A stretch of DNA of 32,139 bases from Pseudomonas aegrilactucae (GTDB lineage Bacteria; Pseudomonadota; Gammaproteobacteria; Pseudomonadales; Pseudomonadaceae), in assembly GCF_019168305.1 (NCBI RefSeq), contig NZ_JAHTBI010000063.1, forward strand, positions 1 through 32,139. Reading direction: 5' to 3'. The translations under genes were made by a program, and so were the position numbers. Each line of letters begins with the position of its first letter. The first letter of the stretch is position 1. This document shows positions 25,008 through 32,139 of this stretch, piece after piece. The notes beneath the pieces were generated by a model. It was not told the origin of the DNA. It saw only the letters and a program-made list of their open reading frames with translations, and did no database searches.

Positions 25008-27362
25008 ATGAACGAACAGGCGGGTGCCCCAGGCACCGCAAAGTGGCTGCTGGGCGGTCTGGGCATCCTGATCGCCCTGATCGGCCTGGTACTGGCCGGG
25101 GGCGGTGCTTACCTGAGCACCCTGGGCGGTAGCGGGTATTTCCTTCTGATGGGCCTGGCGATGCTGGCCAGCGGCGTGCTGATTGCACGGCGCAAGCCGG
25201 TGGGCGCGTGGCTGTACGCGGTGGCGCTGGTGCTGACCGCGATCTGGGCGGTGTGGGACGCGGGCCTGGATTTCTGGCCGCTGGTCTCGCGGGTGCTGAC
25301 CTTTGCCGTGATCGGCCTGGTCATCGCGCTGGTGTTCCCGAGCCTGCAACGCGCCGCCGGCCAGCCGGCCGGGCGTGGCGCCTTCGGCGTGGCCGCAGTG
25401 CTTGCCGTGGGCGTCGCCGCCACCCTGGGCTACATGTTCGTGCCGACCCACGTGGTCACTGCCAGCAGTGTGCCGGCGGTGCAGCCGGTCAAGCCGGGCA
25501 CCGAGCAGAAGGACTGGGCGCACTGGGGCAACACCACCGCTGGCAACCGCTTTGCCGCGCTGGACCAGATCAACAAGGGCAACGTCGACAAGCTGCAGGT
25601 GGCCTGGACCTTCCGCACCGGCGACCTTCCGCAGAGCACCGGCGCTGGCGCCGAAGACCAGAACACCCCGCTGCAGATCGGTGACACGCTGTATTCGTGC
25701 ACCGCCTACGGCAAGGTATTCGCCCTGGACGTGGACACCGGCAAGCAGCGCTGGATGTTCGACCCCAAGGGCAGCGCGCCGAACTGGCAGCGTTGCCGTG
25801 GCCTGGGTTACGCCGAGGTTCCGGCAGCCGCCGCTGCTGGCCCGCAGGCCTGCGCCAAGCGCCTGTTCCTGCCCACCGGCGATGCACGCCTGATTGCGCT
25901 CGACGCCGAAACCGGCGAGCCGTGTGCCGACTTCGGCAACAACGGCGTGGTCGACCTGAGCGTCGACATGGGCGAAATCAAGCCGGGTTACTACCAGCAG
26001 ACCTCCACCCCGCTGGTGGCCGGTGAGGTGGTGATCGTCGGTGGCCGCGTGGCCGACAACTTCTCCACCGGCGAACCGCCGGGCGTGGTGCGTGCCTATG
26101 ACGTGCGCACGGGCGAGTTGGCGTGGGCCTGGGATCCGGGCAACCCGAACATCACCAAGCGTCCGCCCGAAGGCCAGACCTATACCCGTGGCACGCCCAA
26201 CGTGTGGTCGGCGATGTCGTATGACGCCAAGCTGGGCCTGGTGTACCTGCCGACCGGCAACGCCACCCCGGACTTCTTTGCCGGCACCCGTACCGAGCTC
26301 GACGACAAGTACAGCTCCTCGATCGTGGCGCTGGACGTGAAGACTGGCCAGGTGCGCTGGCACTTCCAGACCACCCACCACGATCTGTGGGACTTCGACC
26401 TGCCGGCCCAGCCGCTGCTGTATGACCTGCCGGATGACAAGGGTGGCGTGCAACCGGCGCTGGCCCAGGTGACCAAGCAGGGCGAGATCTTCGTGGTCAA
26501 CCGCGAAACCGGCGTGCCGATTGCCAAGGTCGAGGAAAAGCCGGTGCCTCAGGGCAACGTGCCAGGCGAGCGTTATTCGCCGACCCAGCCGTTCTCGGTG
26601 GAGATGCCTTCGATCGGCAACCAGACCCTGAAAGAGTCGGACATGTGGGGCGCGACCCCGTTCGACCAGCTGCTGTGCCGCATCTCGTTCAAGGGCATGC
26701 GCCACGAGGGTGTGTACACCCCGCCGGGCCTGGACCCGTCGCTGCAGTTCCCGGGCTCGCTGGGTGGGATGAACTGGGGGAGCGTGTCGGTCGACCCGAC
26801 CAGCCACTACATGTTCGTCAACGACATGCGCCTGGGCCTGGCCAACTACATGATCCCGCGCGAGAAGATTCCCAAGAATGCCAGCGGCATTGAAATGGGC
26901 GTGGTACCGCAGGAAGGCACGCCGTATGGCGCGATGCGCCAGCGCTTCCTCTCGGCAGCCGGCATTCCGTGCCAGAAGCCACCGTTCGGCACGATGTCGG
27001 CGATCGACCTGAAGACCAAGAAGCTGGTGTGGCAGGTGCCGGTGGGTACCGTGCAGGATACCGGTCCCCTGGGTATCCGCATGCACCTGCCGATTCCGAT
27101 CGGCATGCCGACCCTGGGGGCTTCGCTGTCGACCCAGTCGGGCCTGCTGTTCTTCGCCGGCACTCAGGACTTCTACCTGCGTGCGTTCGACTCGGGCAAC
27201 GGCAACGAGATCTGGAAGGCTCGCCTGCCCGTGGGCAGCCAGTCGGGTCCGATGACCTATGTGTCGCCCAAGACCGGCAAGCAGTACATCCTGATCAGCG
27301 CCGGTGGCGCCCGCCAGTCGCCGGATCGCGGTGACTATGTGATTGCCTACGCCTTGCCGTAG
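25008..27362 (+). CDS. Membrane-bound PQQ-dependent dehydrogenase (glucose/quinate/shikimate family)
   Basis: A 784-residue quinoprotein dehydrogenase. Five membrane helices lie at about residues 12-33, 39-60, 66-83, 92-111 and 123-142, followed by a periplasmic eight-bladed propeller beginning DWAHWGNTTAGNRFAALDQI. HHDLWDFD (His457-Asp462) holds Asp459, matching the catalytic Asp of E. coli Gcd. Later blade motifs (MWGATPFDQLLCR, VYTPPGLDPSLQFPG, GGARQSPDRGDYVIAYALP) also match the family. It oxidises a sugar or polyol in the periplasm and reduces ubiquinone. Glucose (Gcd) or quinate/shikimate (QuiA) cannot be separated by eye. No pqq synthesis genes or OprB porin are seen here, unlike around many gcd loci. 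It is a single-gene unit between two hairpins and may be a second paralogue. No convincing sigma-70 promoter is visible. Confidence 0.88.
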   Translation: MNEQAGAPGTAKWLLGGLGILIALIGLVLAGGGAYLSTLGGSGYFLLMGLAMLASGVLIARRKPVGAWLYAVALVLTAIWAVWDAGLDFWPLVSRVLTFAVIGLVIALVFPSLQRAAGQPAGRGAFGVAAVLAVGVAATLGYMFVPTHVVTASSVPAVQPVKPGTEQKDWAHWGNTTAGNRFAALDQINKGNVDKLQVAWTFRTGDLPQSTGAGAEDQNTPLQIGDTLYSCTAYGKVFALDVDTGKQRWMFDPKGSAPNWQRCRGLGYAEVPAAAAAGPQACAKRLFLPTGDARLIALDAETGEPCADFGNNGVVDLSVDMGEIKPGYYQQTSTPLVAGEVVIVGGRVADNFSTGEPPGVVRAYDVRTGELAWAWDPGNPNITKRPPEGQTYTRGTPNVWSAMSYDAKLGLVYLPTGNATPDFFAGTRTELDDKYSSSIVALDVKTGQVRWHFQTTHHDLWDFDLPAQPLLYDLPDDKGGVQPALAQVTKQGEIFVVNRETGVPIAKVEEKPVPQGNVPGERYSPTQPFSVEMPSIGNQTLKESDMWGATPFDQLLCRISFKGMRHEGVYTPPGLDPSLQFPGSLGGMNWGSVSVDPTSHYMFVNDMRLGLANYMIPREKIPKNASGIEMGVVPQEGTPYGAMRQRFLSAAGIPCQKPPFGTMSAIDLKTKKLVWQVPVGTVQDTGPLGIRMHLPIPIGMPTLGASLSTQSGLLFFAGTQDFYLRAFDSGNGNEIWKARLPVGSQSGPMTYVSPKTGKQYILISAGGARQSPDRGDYVIAYALP

Positions 27363-27374
27363 GGCGTAAACCAA

Positions 27375-27476
27375 GGGCCGCTTTGCGGCCCATTCGCTGG
27401 CAAGCCAGCTCCCACAGGTACACCACTGTTCTTGAGGCAAGTGGTGTACCTGTGGGAGCCCGCCAGGTCGCTTCGG
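27375..27476. repeat. Stem-loop plus degenerate REP pair at a convergent gene end
   Basis: Right after the PQQ dehydrogenase stop there is a small hairpin, GGGCCGC-TTT-GCGGCCC (27375-27391). It is followed by a REP core at 27393-27418 and a diverged second copy (about 27449-27476, with GAGCCCGCCAGGTCGCTTC). The tails between the two copies are extended into a perfect 19-bp inverted repeat (27409-27427 and 27440-27458, loop of 12). The next gene is convergent, so this probably terminates or insulates both transcripts. Confidence 0.75.
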
Positions 27477-27515
27477 TTTGAGCTGCGATCGTTGCGTTAC
27501 AGCGTCAATCGAGGC

Positions 27516-27875
27516 TCAATCGAATGCACATTCGGCCGGGTTGGATTGCAAGCAGATGTTGTCTCTCCATGACCCGCTGTCGTTCGCTTTGGCTTCTATC
27601 TGGCGGCTCAGCCGAACCCCGGCAAACGGACCCTCGCCTTCATACGAGCAACTGACATAATTCTTCCGAATGGCAGCTGCTGTGAACTTGAAGCTCTTCA
27701 GGTCATTTTCCAAACCCTCTTCATTGCTACCTTTCCAGCCCCCGTCGGCGGAATACTCGAAGCCCGTCGAGAGCGGGGTCTGCTCGATACTCGCCACCGT
27801 CGGGCAAGTAGCCGCGTAAGCATTGCCCAGCAGCCCGGTGAGCAACACGATTCCTGTCGCAATCTTGATGTGCAT
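27516..27875 (-). CDS. Small exported protein, DUF3757-like
   Basis: A 119-residue protein with a clear cleavable signal peptide (MHIKIATGIVLLTGLLGNAYA, cleaved near residue 21) and a mature part of about 98 residues. The mature part begins ATCPTVASIEQ and holds four cysteines (CPT, SCSYEG, ICLQ, AECAFD), suggesting disulfides in the periplasm or outside the cell. The ATG at 27875 is preferred because CAGGGAG lies just upstream and a signal peptide follows at once; longer in-frame extensions are not plausible. The pattern recalls the DUF3757 family but this is weak. Function is unknown. It is divergent from the DUF2780-like gene across 153 bases. Confidence 0.65.
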   Translation of the reverse strand: MHIKIATGIVLLTGLLGNAYAATCPTVASIEQTPLSTGFEYSADGGWKGSNEEGLENDLKSFKFTAAAIRKNYVSCSYEGEGPFAGVRLSRQIEAKANDSGSWRDNICLQSNPAECAFD

Positions 27876-28028
27876 GTAGGTAACTCCCTGTACGTTTGGG
27901 GAGCGTTCAGCTTGGCGCGTTTGCGTCGGCTGCGAAACTGACAGAAATGCCAGTGCCGCACTGATCGGCGGCTGGAACAAACTGGGGCTATATGAGTCGA
28001 AAACCCGTTCACTGACGAGGTTTACCCG

Positions 28029-28592
28029 ATGAAACGCTTTGCCCTGCTCTCCCTGCTGGCACTCGCCACCACCTCGGCCCTGGCCTTCAATCTCAACGAT
28101 GCCGCCAACGCCGTCTCTGCCATGCAAGGCAACCCACAGCAGGATGCTGCAGTACAGGCGCCGGCCCCCTCGGCCAACCTGCTCAACACCCTGGGCAGCG
28201 AACTGAAGGTCACCCCCGAACAAGCCATCGGCGGCACCGGCGCCCTGTTGGGCCTGGCCAGGCACCAACTCAGCGGCAGCGACTATTCGCAACTGAGCAA
28301 GGCTGTGCCGGGCCTGGACCTGCTCTCGGGCGACAACGCCCTGGGCGGCCTCAGCGGCCTGGGCGAACTGCTCGGCAAGAGCGGCAACTCATCGGCCCTG
28401 AGCAATGCACTGGGGAACGTCAAGGACACCGATGACCTGAACAACGCCTTCAGCGCGCTGGGCATGAACACCGGCATGATCGCCCAGTTCGCCCCGCTGA
28501 TCCTGCAGTACCTTGGCCAGCAGGGCGTGGCCGGTTCGCTGTTGCAGAACCTGGGCGGTATCTGGGGCAGCCCTGCGATACCGTCTGTGTAA
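28029..28592 (+). CDS. Exported DUF2780-like protein
   Basis: A 187-residue protein with a signal peptide (MKRFALLSLLALATTSALA, cleaved around residue 19-20) and a mature part rich in Ala, Gly, Leu, Asn and Gln. Segments such as LLNTLGSELKVTPEQAIGGTGALLGLARHQL and FAPLILQYLGQQGVAGSLLQNLGGIWG match DUF2780 proteins, described for Vibrio as VcgC/VcgE. The family has no known function that I can name. Located in the periplasm or outer envelope by inference. It is transcribed away from the small exported protein and appears as a single gene. Confidence 0.8.
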   Translation: MKRFALLSLLALATTSALAFNLNDAANAVSAMQGNPQQDAAVQAPAPSANLLNTLGSELKVTPEQAIGGTGALLGLARHQLSGSDYSQLSKAVPGLDLLSGDNALGGLSGLGELLGKSGNSSALSNALGNVKDTDDLNNAFSALGMNTGMIAQFAPLILQYLGQQGVAGSLLQNLGGIWGSPAIPSV

Positions 28593-28663
28593 TCCGGCGT
28601 TTTGTGCGGGCGGGGCAGTGTGGTATATGTCCCGACCCGCTCATGCAAGGAAGTGCGAACCCG

Positions 28664-28726
28664 ATGTTCATGGATGCTCTTGAGATGTTGCTGCCGGTTG
28701 ACGCCCTGTTGCGTGTGCTGCCATGA
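28664..28726 (+). CDS. 20-residue reading frame coupled to the DUF1190 gene
   Basis: A short open frame, MFMDALEMLLPVDALLRVLP, starts at an ATG with AAGGAAG about 10 bases upstream and ends in a TGA overlapping the next ATG by four bases (ATGA). That is the same coupling seen between real genes in this genome. In related gene groups a DUF350 membrane protein commonly precedes the DUF1190 and glutathionylspermidine-synthase-like genes. The leucine-rich start here could be the truncated N-terminus of such a protein, or a leader peptide controlling translation of the lipoprotein. It may also be fortuitous. A weak promoter-like pair (TTGTGC, 16 bases, TATATG) lies at 28602-28629. Confidence 0.4.
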   Translation: MFMDALEMLLPVDALLRVLP

Positions 28727-29400
28727 AACGCAGCAAAAGCATCCGGCTGATTGCCCTGGGCAGCCTGCCGCTGGCCCTGGCCGCCTGTGACAGCGAGCGC
28801 AGCGCTACCAGTGTGGTCAGCGAGGTCAAGCGCTACCCGAGTGTCGACGCCTGTGCCATGACGGGTGTGCCACTGCCGGTGTGCCATGGCGCCTGGAGCG
28901 TGGCCAAGGATCACCACGACGCCAACGCGCCCCGCTTCGTGCGCCTGGAAGATTGCCTGGGCAGTTTCGAGCAGTGCGAACCTGTGCAGGGCGCCACGTT
29001 CCATGTGCCGCGTATGGAAGGCTTTGCACTGACCACTGAGCGCCAGGTCTACGACGACGGGTACACCCATTCGGGCGGCGGCGGTCAGTACGGCGGTGGT
29101 GGCCGTTACGACTACGTCAATGTCGAGCCGCGCTACCTGTCTGAAGCCATCTACCACGAGCGTGAAGGGCGCGATGGCTTCAAGGCCAGCTCCCTCACCG
29201 ACCAGGTCAACAGTGGCAACCAGTACGCCGGCCTGGTCGAGGACCATGCCCCCTCGTCGCGCTTCAACGCCAGCGGCGACGCACATGCCCAGGTCCTGCC
29301 CGCCCGCTTCATGGCCTCGGCGCGGCCCTGGACGGTGGGCAGCCATTCCGGTTTCGCTGCCCATGTGCCGGGCCGTGGCGGCTTTGGCTTCGGTTCCTGA
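28723..29400 (+). CDS. DUF1190 family lipoprotein (YgiB/YjfM-like)
   Basis: A 225-residue lipoprotein. The lipobox LAAC places the lipid-carrying cysteine at residue 22. The conserved part (KRYPSVDACAM, CHGAWSVAKDHH, APRFVRLEDCLGSFEQCEPV) has the cysteine pattern of DUF1190 proteins such as YgiB and YjfM; a Gly/Tyr-rich stretch (about residues 110-125) and a Gly-rich tail GRGGFGFGS follow. It forms a likely operon with the glutathionylspermidine-synthase-like gene, nine bases downstream. This DUF1190 and ATP-grasp pairing is a repeated bacterial arrangement (YgiB-YgiC in E. coli), but its function is unknown. Envelope location is inferred from the lipobox. Confidence 0.85.
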   Translation: MKRSKSIRLIALGSLPLALAACDSERSATSVVSEVKRYPSVDACAMTGVPLPVCHGAWSVAKDHHDANAPRFVRLEDCLGSFEQCEPVQGATFHVPRMEGFALTTERQVYDDGYTHSGGGGQYGGGGRYDYVNVEPRYLSEAIYHEREGRDGFKASSLTDQVNSGNQYAGLVEDHAPSSRFNASGDAHAQVLPARFMASARPWTVGSHSGFAAHVPGRGGFGFGS

Positions 29401-29409
29401 GGAGGCGCG

Positions 29410-30567
29410 ATGAAACGCGTTGCATGCCGCCCGCGCGGCGACTGGAAAGCCACCGCCGAGCGCTACGGCTTCACCTTCCACACCTTTGGCGACGAGCCCT
29501 ACTGGGACGAGTCGGCGTACTACCAGTTCAGCCTGCGTCAGGTCGAGGACGAGCTGGAGGAACCAACCCGCCAGTTGCACGAGCTGTGCATGGAGCTGGT
29601 GGAGCGGGTGGTGGACAGCGAGGAGTTGCTTGAGCGCCTGGCCATCCCGCGTGACTACCGCGACCTGGTCCGCCGTTCGTGGCGCGACGGGCATCCGCAC
29701 TTCTATGGGCGCATGGACCTGAGCTACGACGGGCGGGGCCCGGCCAAACTGCTGGAGGCCAACTACGACACGCCCACTTCGCTGTACGAGGCGGGCTTTT
29801 TCCAGTACCTGTGGCTGGAGCAGCAGATTCGGCGCGGTGTGCTGCCCGCCGGCGCCGACCAGTTCAACAGCCTCGAGGAAAAACTCGGCCAGGTGTTCAC
29901 CGCCAACACCTTCGCCACGCCGTTCTACTTCGCCTCGGTCAAAGCCTCGCTGGAAGACCGCGGCACCGTGGAATACCTGCGTGACATCGCCACCGCGGCC
30001 GGGCTCGACACCCGCCTGGTGGACGTCGAGGACATCGGCCTGAGCCCGGCGGGGCGCTTTATCGACCCCAGCGGCGCACCGATCCCCAGCCTGTTCAAGC
30101 TGTACCCGTGGGAAGACCTGTTCCACGACCGTTTCGGCCCGGCCATCGCCGGCAGCGGCACGCTGTTCGTCGAGCCGCCGTGGAAGGCGGTGCTGTCGAA
30201 CAAGGGCATGCTGGCGTTGCTGTGGGAGCAGCACCATGGGCACCCGAACCTGCTGCCAGCCTTCATGGACACCTCACCCGAGCGTGCCGTGGCCAAGGGC
30301 TGGGTGCGCAAGCCGTTTTTCTCCCGCGAGGGCGCCAATGTCGAGATCCATACCCATGACGGCCAGCAGGTGAAAGAGGACGGCCCGTATGGCGGTGGCC
30401 CCAACGTGATCCAGCAGTTCCATGCCTTGCCGCAGTTTGCCGGCAGCCACACGGTGATCGGCAGCTGGATGGTCGGCGATCAGCCGGCGGGCATCGGCAT
30501 TCGCGAAGACCACTCGCGGATCACCAAGGACAGCAGCCGCTTCGTGCCGCATGCGATCATCGACTGA
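29410..30567 (+). CDS. Glutathionylspermidine synthase-like ATP-grasp ligase (YgiC/YjfC-like)
   Basis: A 385-residue protein of the glutathionylspermidine synthase C-terminal (ATP-grasp) family, without the N-terminal amidase domain of E. coli Gss. Typical features are FHTFGDEPYWDESAYYQF at the start, FYGRMDLSYDGRGPAKLLEANYDTPTSLYEAGFFQYLWLE, LYPWEDLFHD, VEPPWKAVLSNKGMLALLW and KPFFSREGANV near the end. GGAGG precedes the ATG by a few bases. Family members such as YgiC and YjfC lack shown glutathionylspermidine activity as far as I recall, so a peptide-like ligase on an unknown substrate is the safer reading. The 3' end overlaps the convergent acyltransferase gene by 11 bases. Confidence 0.85.
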   Translation: MKRVACRPRGDWKATAERYGFTFHTFGDEPYWDESAYYQFSLRQVEDELEEPTRQLHELCMELVERVVDSEELLERLAIPRDYRDLVRRSWRDGHPHFYGRMDLSYDGRGPAKLLEANYDTPTSLYEAGFFQYLWLEQQIRRGVLPAGADQFNSLEEKLGQVFTANTFATPFYFASVKASLEDRGTVEYLRDIATAAGLDTRLVDVEDIGLSPAGRFIDPSGAPIPSLFKLYPWEDLFHDRFGPAIAGSGTLFVEPPWKAVLSNKGMLALLWEQHHGHPNLLPAFMDTSPERAVAKGWVRKPFFSREGANVEIHTHDGQQVKEDGPYGGGPNVIQQFHALPQFAGSHTVIGSWMVGDQPAGIGIREDHSRITKDSSRFVPHAIID

Positions 30568-31444
30568 GTGCGCGCAACTGCTCGATGCGCGTGTCCTTGT
30601 CGTGCCACAGCTGGTTGACCCAGCCCTGCACGTGCTGGCGAAACACGGGGTCGTTCTCGTAGTCGCCCTGCCACAGGGCCGGGTCCAGTTCGCGCACGCG
30701 AATATCGACGATCACCTCGGGTACCGCGCCACTGACCAGGTCCCAGAAGCCTGGCGCCGTGTCGCCGGGGTACACGATGGTCACGTCGAGCAGGGCGTCG
30801 AGCTGTTCACCCAGCGCCGCCAGCACAAATGCCACACCACCGGCCTTGGGTTTGAGCAGGTGTCTGAAGGGTGAGCCCTGGGCGGCGCGCTTGGCCTGGG
30901 TGAAGCGCGTGCCCTCAAGGTAGTTGACCACCGTTACCGGCTGGCGCTTGAACAGCTCGCAGGCCGCCCTGGTGATGGCCAGGTCCTGGCCCTTGAACTC
31001 CGGGTGCCGGTCGAGGAATGCCTTGCTGTAGCGCTTCATGAACGGGTAGTCCAGCGCCCACCAGGCCAGGCCCAGCAGGGGTACCCAGATCAGTTCCTTT
31101 TTCAGGAAGAACTTGAAGAATGGAATGCGTCGGTTGAACACCTGGATCAGCGCCGGAATGTCGACCCAGCTCTGATGGTTGCTGACCATCAGGTAGGAGG
31201 TGTCCAGGCGCAGTTCGGCGGCGCCGTGCACCACCCAGCGGGTGGGAATGCACAGGGCGAAGATCAGCTTGTCGACCTCGGCCCAGGTTTCGGCGAACCA
31301 CATCACCGCCCGCGAAGCCAGGTCACGGTAACGGCCGGGCAGCACCAGCTTGAGCAGGGCGAAGGCCAGCAGCGGGCCGATCAGCACCAGGGTATTGAGC
31401 AGTAACAGCAGAGTCACAAGACTGCCGGTCAGCAGGCGGCGCAT
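30557..31444 (-). CDS. YihG-type lysophospholipid acyltransferase
   Basis: A 295-residue membrane acyltransferase of the PlsC superfamily, putting an acyl chain on a lysophospholipid. The N-terminal membrane helix (RRLLTGSLVTLLLLLNTLVLIGPLL) is followed by the catalytic HX4D motif His90-QSWV-Asp95 (SNHQSWVDI), the FFLKKELIWVPLLGLAWWALDYPFMKRYS block and EGTRF (from 177). It resembles E. coli YihG along its length, more than PlsC itself. The ATG at 31444 is chosen because it gives the YihG-like short N-terminus; in-frame upstream starts (ATG at 31480, GTG at 31543) are possible, and no upstream ribosome binding site is decisive. In E. coli this paralogue is not essential and affects membrane lipid composition. 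Divergent from the retropepsin-like gene. Confidence 0.9.
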   Translation of the reverse strand: MRRLLTGSLVTLLLLLNTLVLIGPLLAFALLKLVLPGRYRDLASRAVMWFAETWAEVDKLIFALCIPTRWVVHGAAELRLDTSYLMVSNHQSWVDIPALIQVFNRRIPFFKFFLKKELIWVPLLGLAWWALDYPFMKRYSKAFLDRHPEFKGQDLAITRAACELFKRQPVTVVNYLEGTRFTQAKRAAQGSPFRHLLKPKAGGVAFVLAALGEQLDALLDVTIVYPGDTAPGFWDLVSGAVPEVIVDIRVRELDPALWQGDYENDPVFRQHVQGWVNQLWHDKDTRIEQLRALSR

Positions 31445-31624
31445 AAGAAAGCTCTGATTTCCAGGTAGGCGGCTGGTCATGATAAGCAGGCTTTTGGCTG
31501 AGGCCAAACCTTCGCGCCGGCGTGGGCCCGACAAATGTTTCACATTGTGTTGAATACCCTGTTGCGGCGAACCTATGCTGCTTCGCCAGTCTAAACACTG
31601 TCTTTTTTCAAGGAAGCCGAACCG

Positions 31625-32125
31625 GTGAAACCTGTATTAGCACTGCTTTCCCTGTTGGCCTTGCCGGTGATGGCCGCCGAGCCGACCCTGTATGGCCGTT
31701 ACGAGTACATTGGCTTGCCCGAGATCGGCCAGACCCTGAAGGCCAAGATGGACACTGGAGCGTTGACCGCCTCGCTGTCGGCCAAGGACATCGAGCGCTT
31801 CAAGCGTGACGGTGAGGACTGGGTACGTTTTCGCCTGGCGACCAAGGATGCCGATGGCAAGATGTATGAACACAAGGTCGCGCGTATCAGCAAGATCAAG
31901 AGCCGTGCCGATGAGGACGAGGAGGGCGAGGCGCCCGACCCCGCCAAGCGCCCGGTGGTGGACCTGGAGCTGTGCCTGGGCAATGTGAAGCGCACCGTGG
32001 AGGTCAACCTGACCGACCGCAGCAGCTTCAACTACCCGTTGCTGATCGGCGCCAAGGCGCTGCGCGAGTTCGATGCGGCGGTGAACCCGGCGCGACGCTT
32101 TACCGCCGGCAAGCCTGAATGTTGA
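31625..32125 (+). CDS. Retropepsin-like aspartic protease family protein (PF05618, RloA2-like)
   Basis: A 166-residue exported protein with a signal peptide (about residues 1-18, ending VMAAEP). DTGALTAS (Asp43-Thr-Gly) is the aspartic-protease-like active-site motif of the PF05618 group, once called ATP-dependent zinc proteases. An acidic stretch, RADEDEEGEAPDPAKRP, and the LIGAKALREFDAAVNPARRFT ending are typical. A GTG start is used, with AAGGAA nine bases ahead. In Pseudomonas such genes stand beside an inactive transglutaminase-like membrane protein and a RimK-type ligase. The GGTGAGGG right after the stop at the window edge looks like the ribosome binding site of a following gene, so the operon probably continues beyond the window. 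Confidence 0.85.
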   Translation: MKPVLALLSLLALPVMAAEPTLYGRYEYIGLPEIGQTLKAKMDTGALTASLSAKDIERFKRDGEDWVRFRLATKDADGKMYEHKVARISKIKSRADEDEEGEAPDPAKRPVVDLELCLGNVKRTVEVNLTDRSSFNYPLLIGAKALREFDAAVNPARRFTAGKPEC

Positions 32126-32139
32126 GGTGAGGGCAAAAA

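Noticed and set aside
24927..27440. 837-residue minus-strand open frame opposite the PQQ dehydrogenase gene
   Set aside because: Longer than the real gene but with shadow composition (His/Gln/Arg/Ala rich). It also runs through a REP pair.
27876..28292. Upstream extension of the small exported protein to 258 residues
   Set aside because: It would run antisense through the DUF2780-like gene and bury the signal peptide inside the protein.

Overview
The window reads as chromosomal DNA of a Pseudomonas of the P. putida/entomophila type. Signs are the high GC, ATGA-coupled operons, many Pseudomonas REP palindromes (core GAGCTGGCTTGCCAGC), an FdhA protein that closely matches the glutathione-independent formaldehyde dehydrogenase of P. 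putida as I remember it, and a gene order matching the choline/betaine catabolism locus of that group. No tRNA, rRNA, CRISPR, phage or transposase gene was seen.

Layout: (1) 80-4032, dgcB-etfA-etfB, the dimethylglycine dehydrogenase electron-transfer branch (dgcA should lie just upstream). (2) 4033-4760, a gene-free convergent gap with an intrinsic terminator, a striking four-copy composite repeat carrying DnaA boxes, and a REP pair. (3) 4761-7438, divergent gbcA and gbcB, the Rieske glycine betaine monooxygenase. (4) 7435-9680, an NCS1 permease-nitrilase operon of unknown substrate on the minus strand. (5) 10028-14553, two chemoreceptors flanking a small ZapB-like/ZapA-like gene pair; one receptor has a good FliA-type promoter. 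(6) 14649-15689, ltaE, threonine aldolase. (7) 15952-23450, glyA-soxB-soxD-soxA-soxG-purU, sarcosine oxidation with its one-carbon chemistry; soxA and soxG each carry one extra G in a G run. (8) 23608-24807, fdhA. (9) 25008-27362, a membrane PQQ dehydrogenase. (10) 27516-32125, small envelope proteins, a DUF1190 lipoprotein plus glutathionylspermidine-synthase-like pair, a YihG-type acyltransferase, and a retropepsin-like protein.

The core genes form one pathway. GbcAB turns glycine betaine into dimethylglycine plus formaldehyde. DgcAB with the dedicated ETF turns dimethylglycine into sarcosine. SoxBDAG turns sarcosine into glycine, feeding methylene-THF or formaldehyde. GlyA turns glycine plus methylene-THF into serine, LtaE interconverts threonine and glycine, PurU releases formate from formyl-THF, and FdhA oxidises free formaldehyde.

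The most unusual signals are the DnaA-box composite repeat at 4037-4630, the paired +1 G frameshifts in soxA and soxG, the ZapB/ZapA-like pair between chemoreceptors, and a 20-codon reading frame coupled to the DUF1190 gene where a DUF350 gene might be expected. All assignments come from reading the sequence and from memory of the families; no database search was run.
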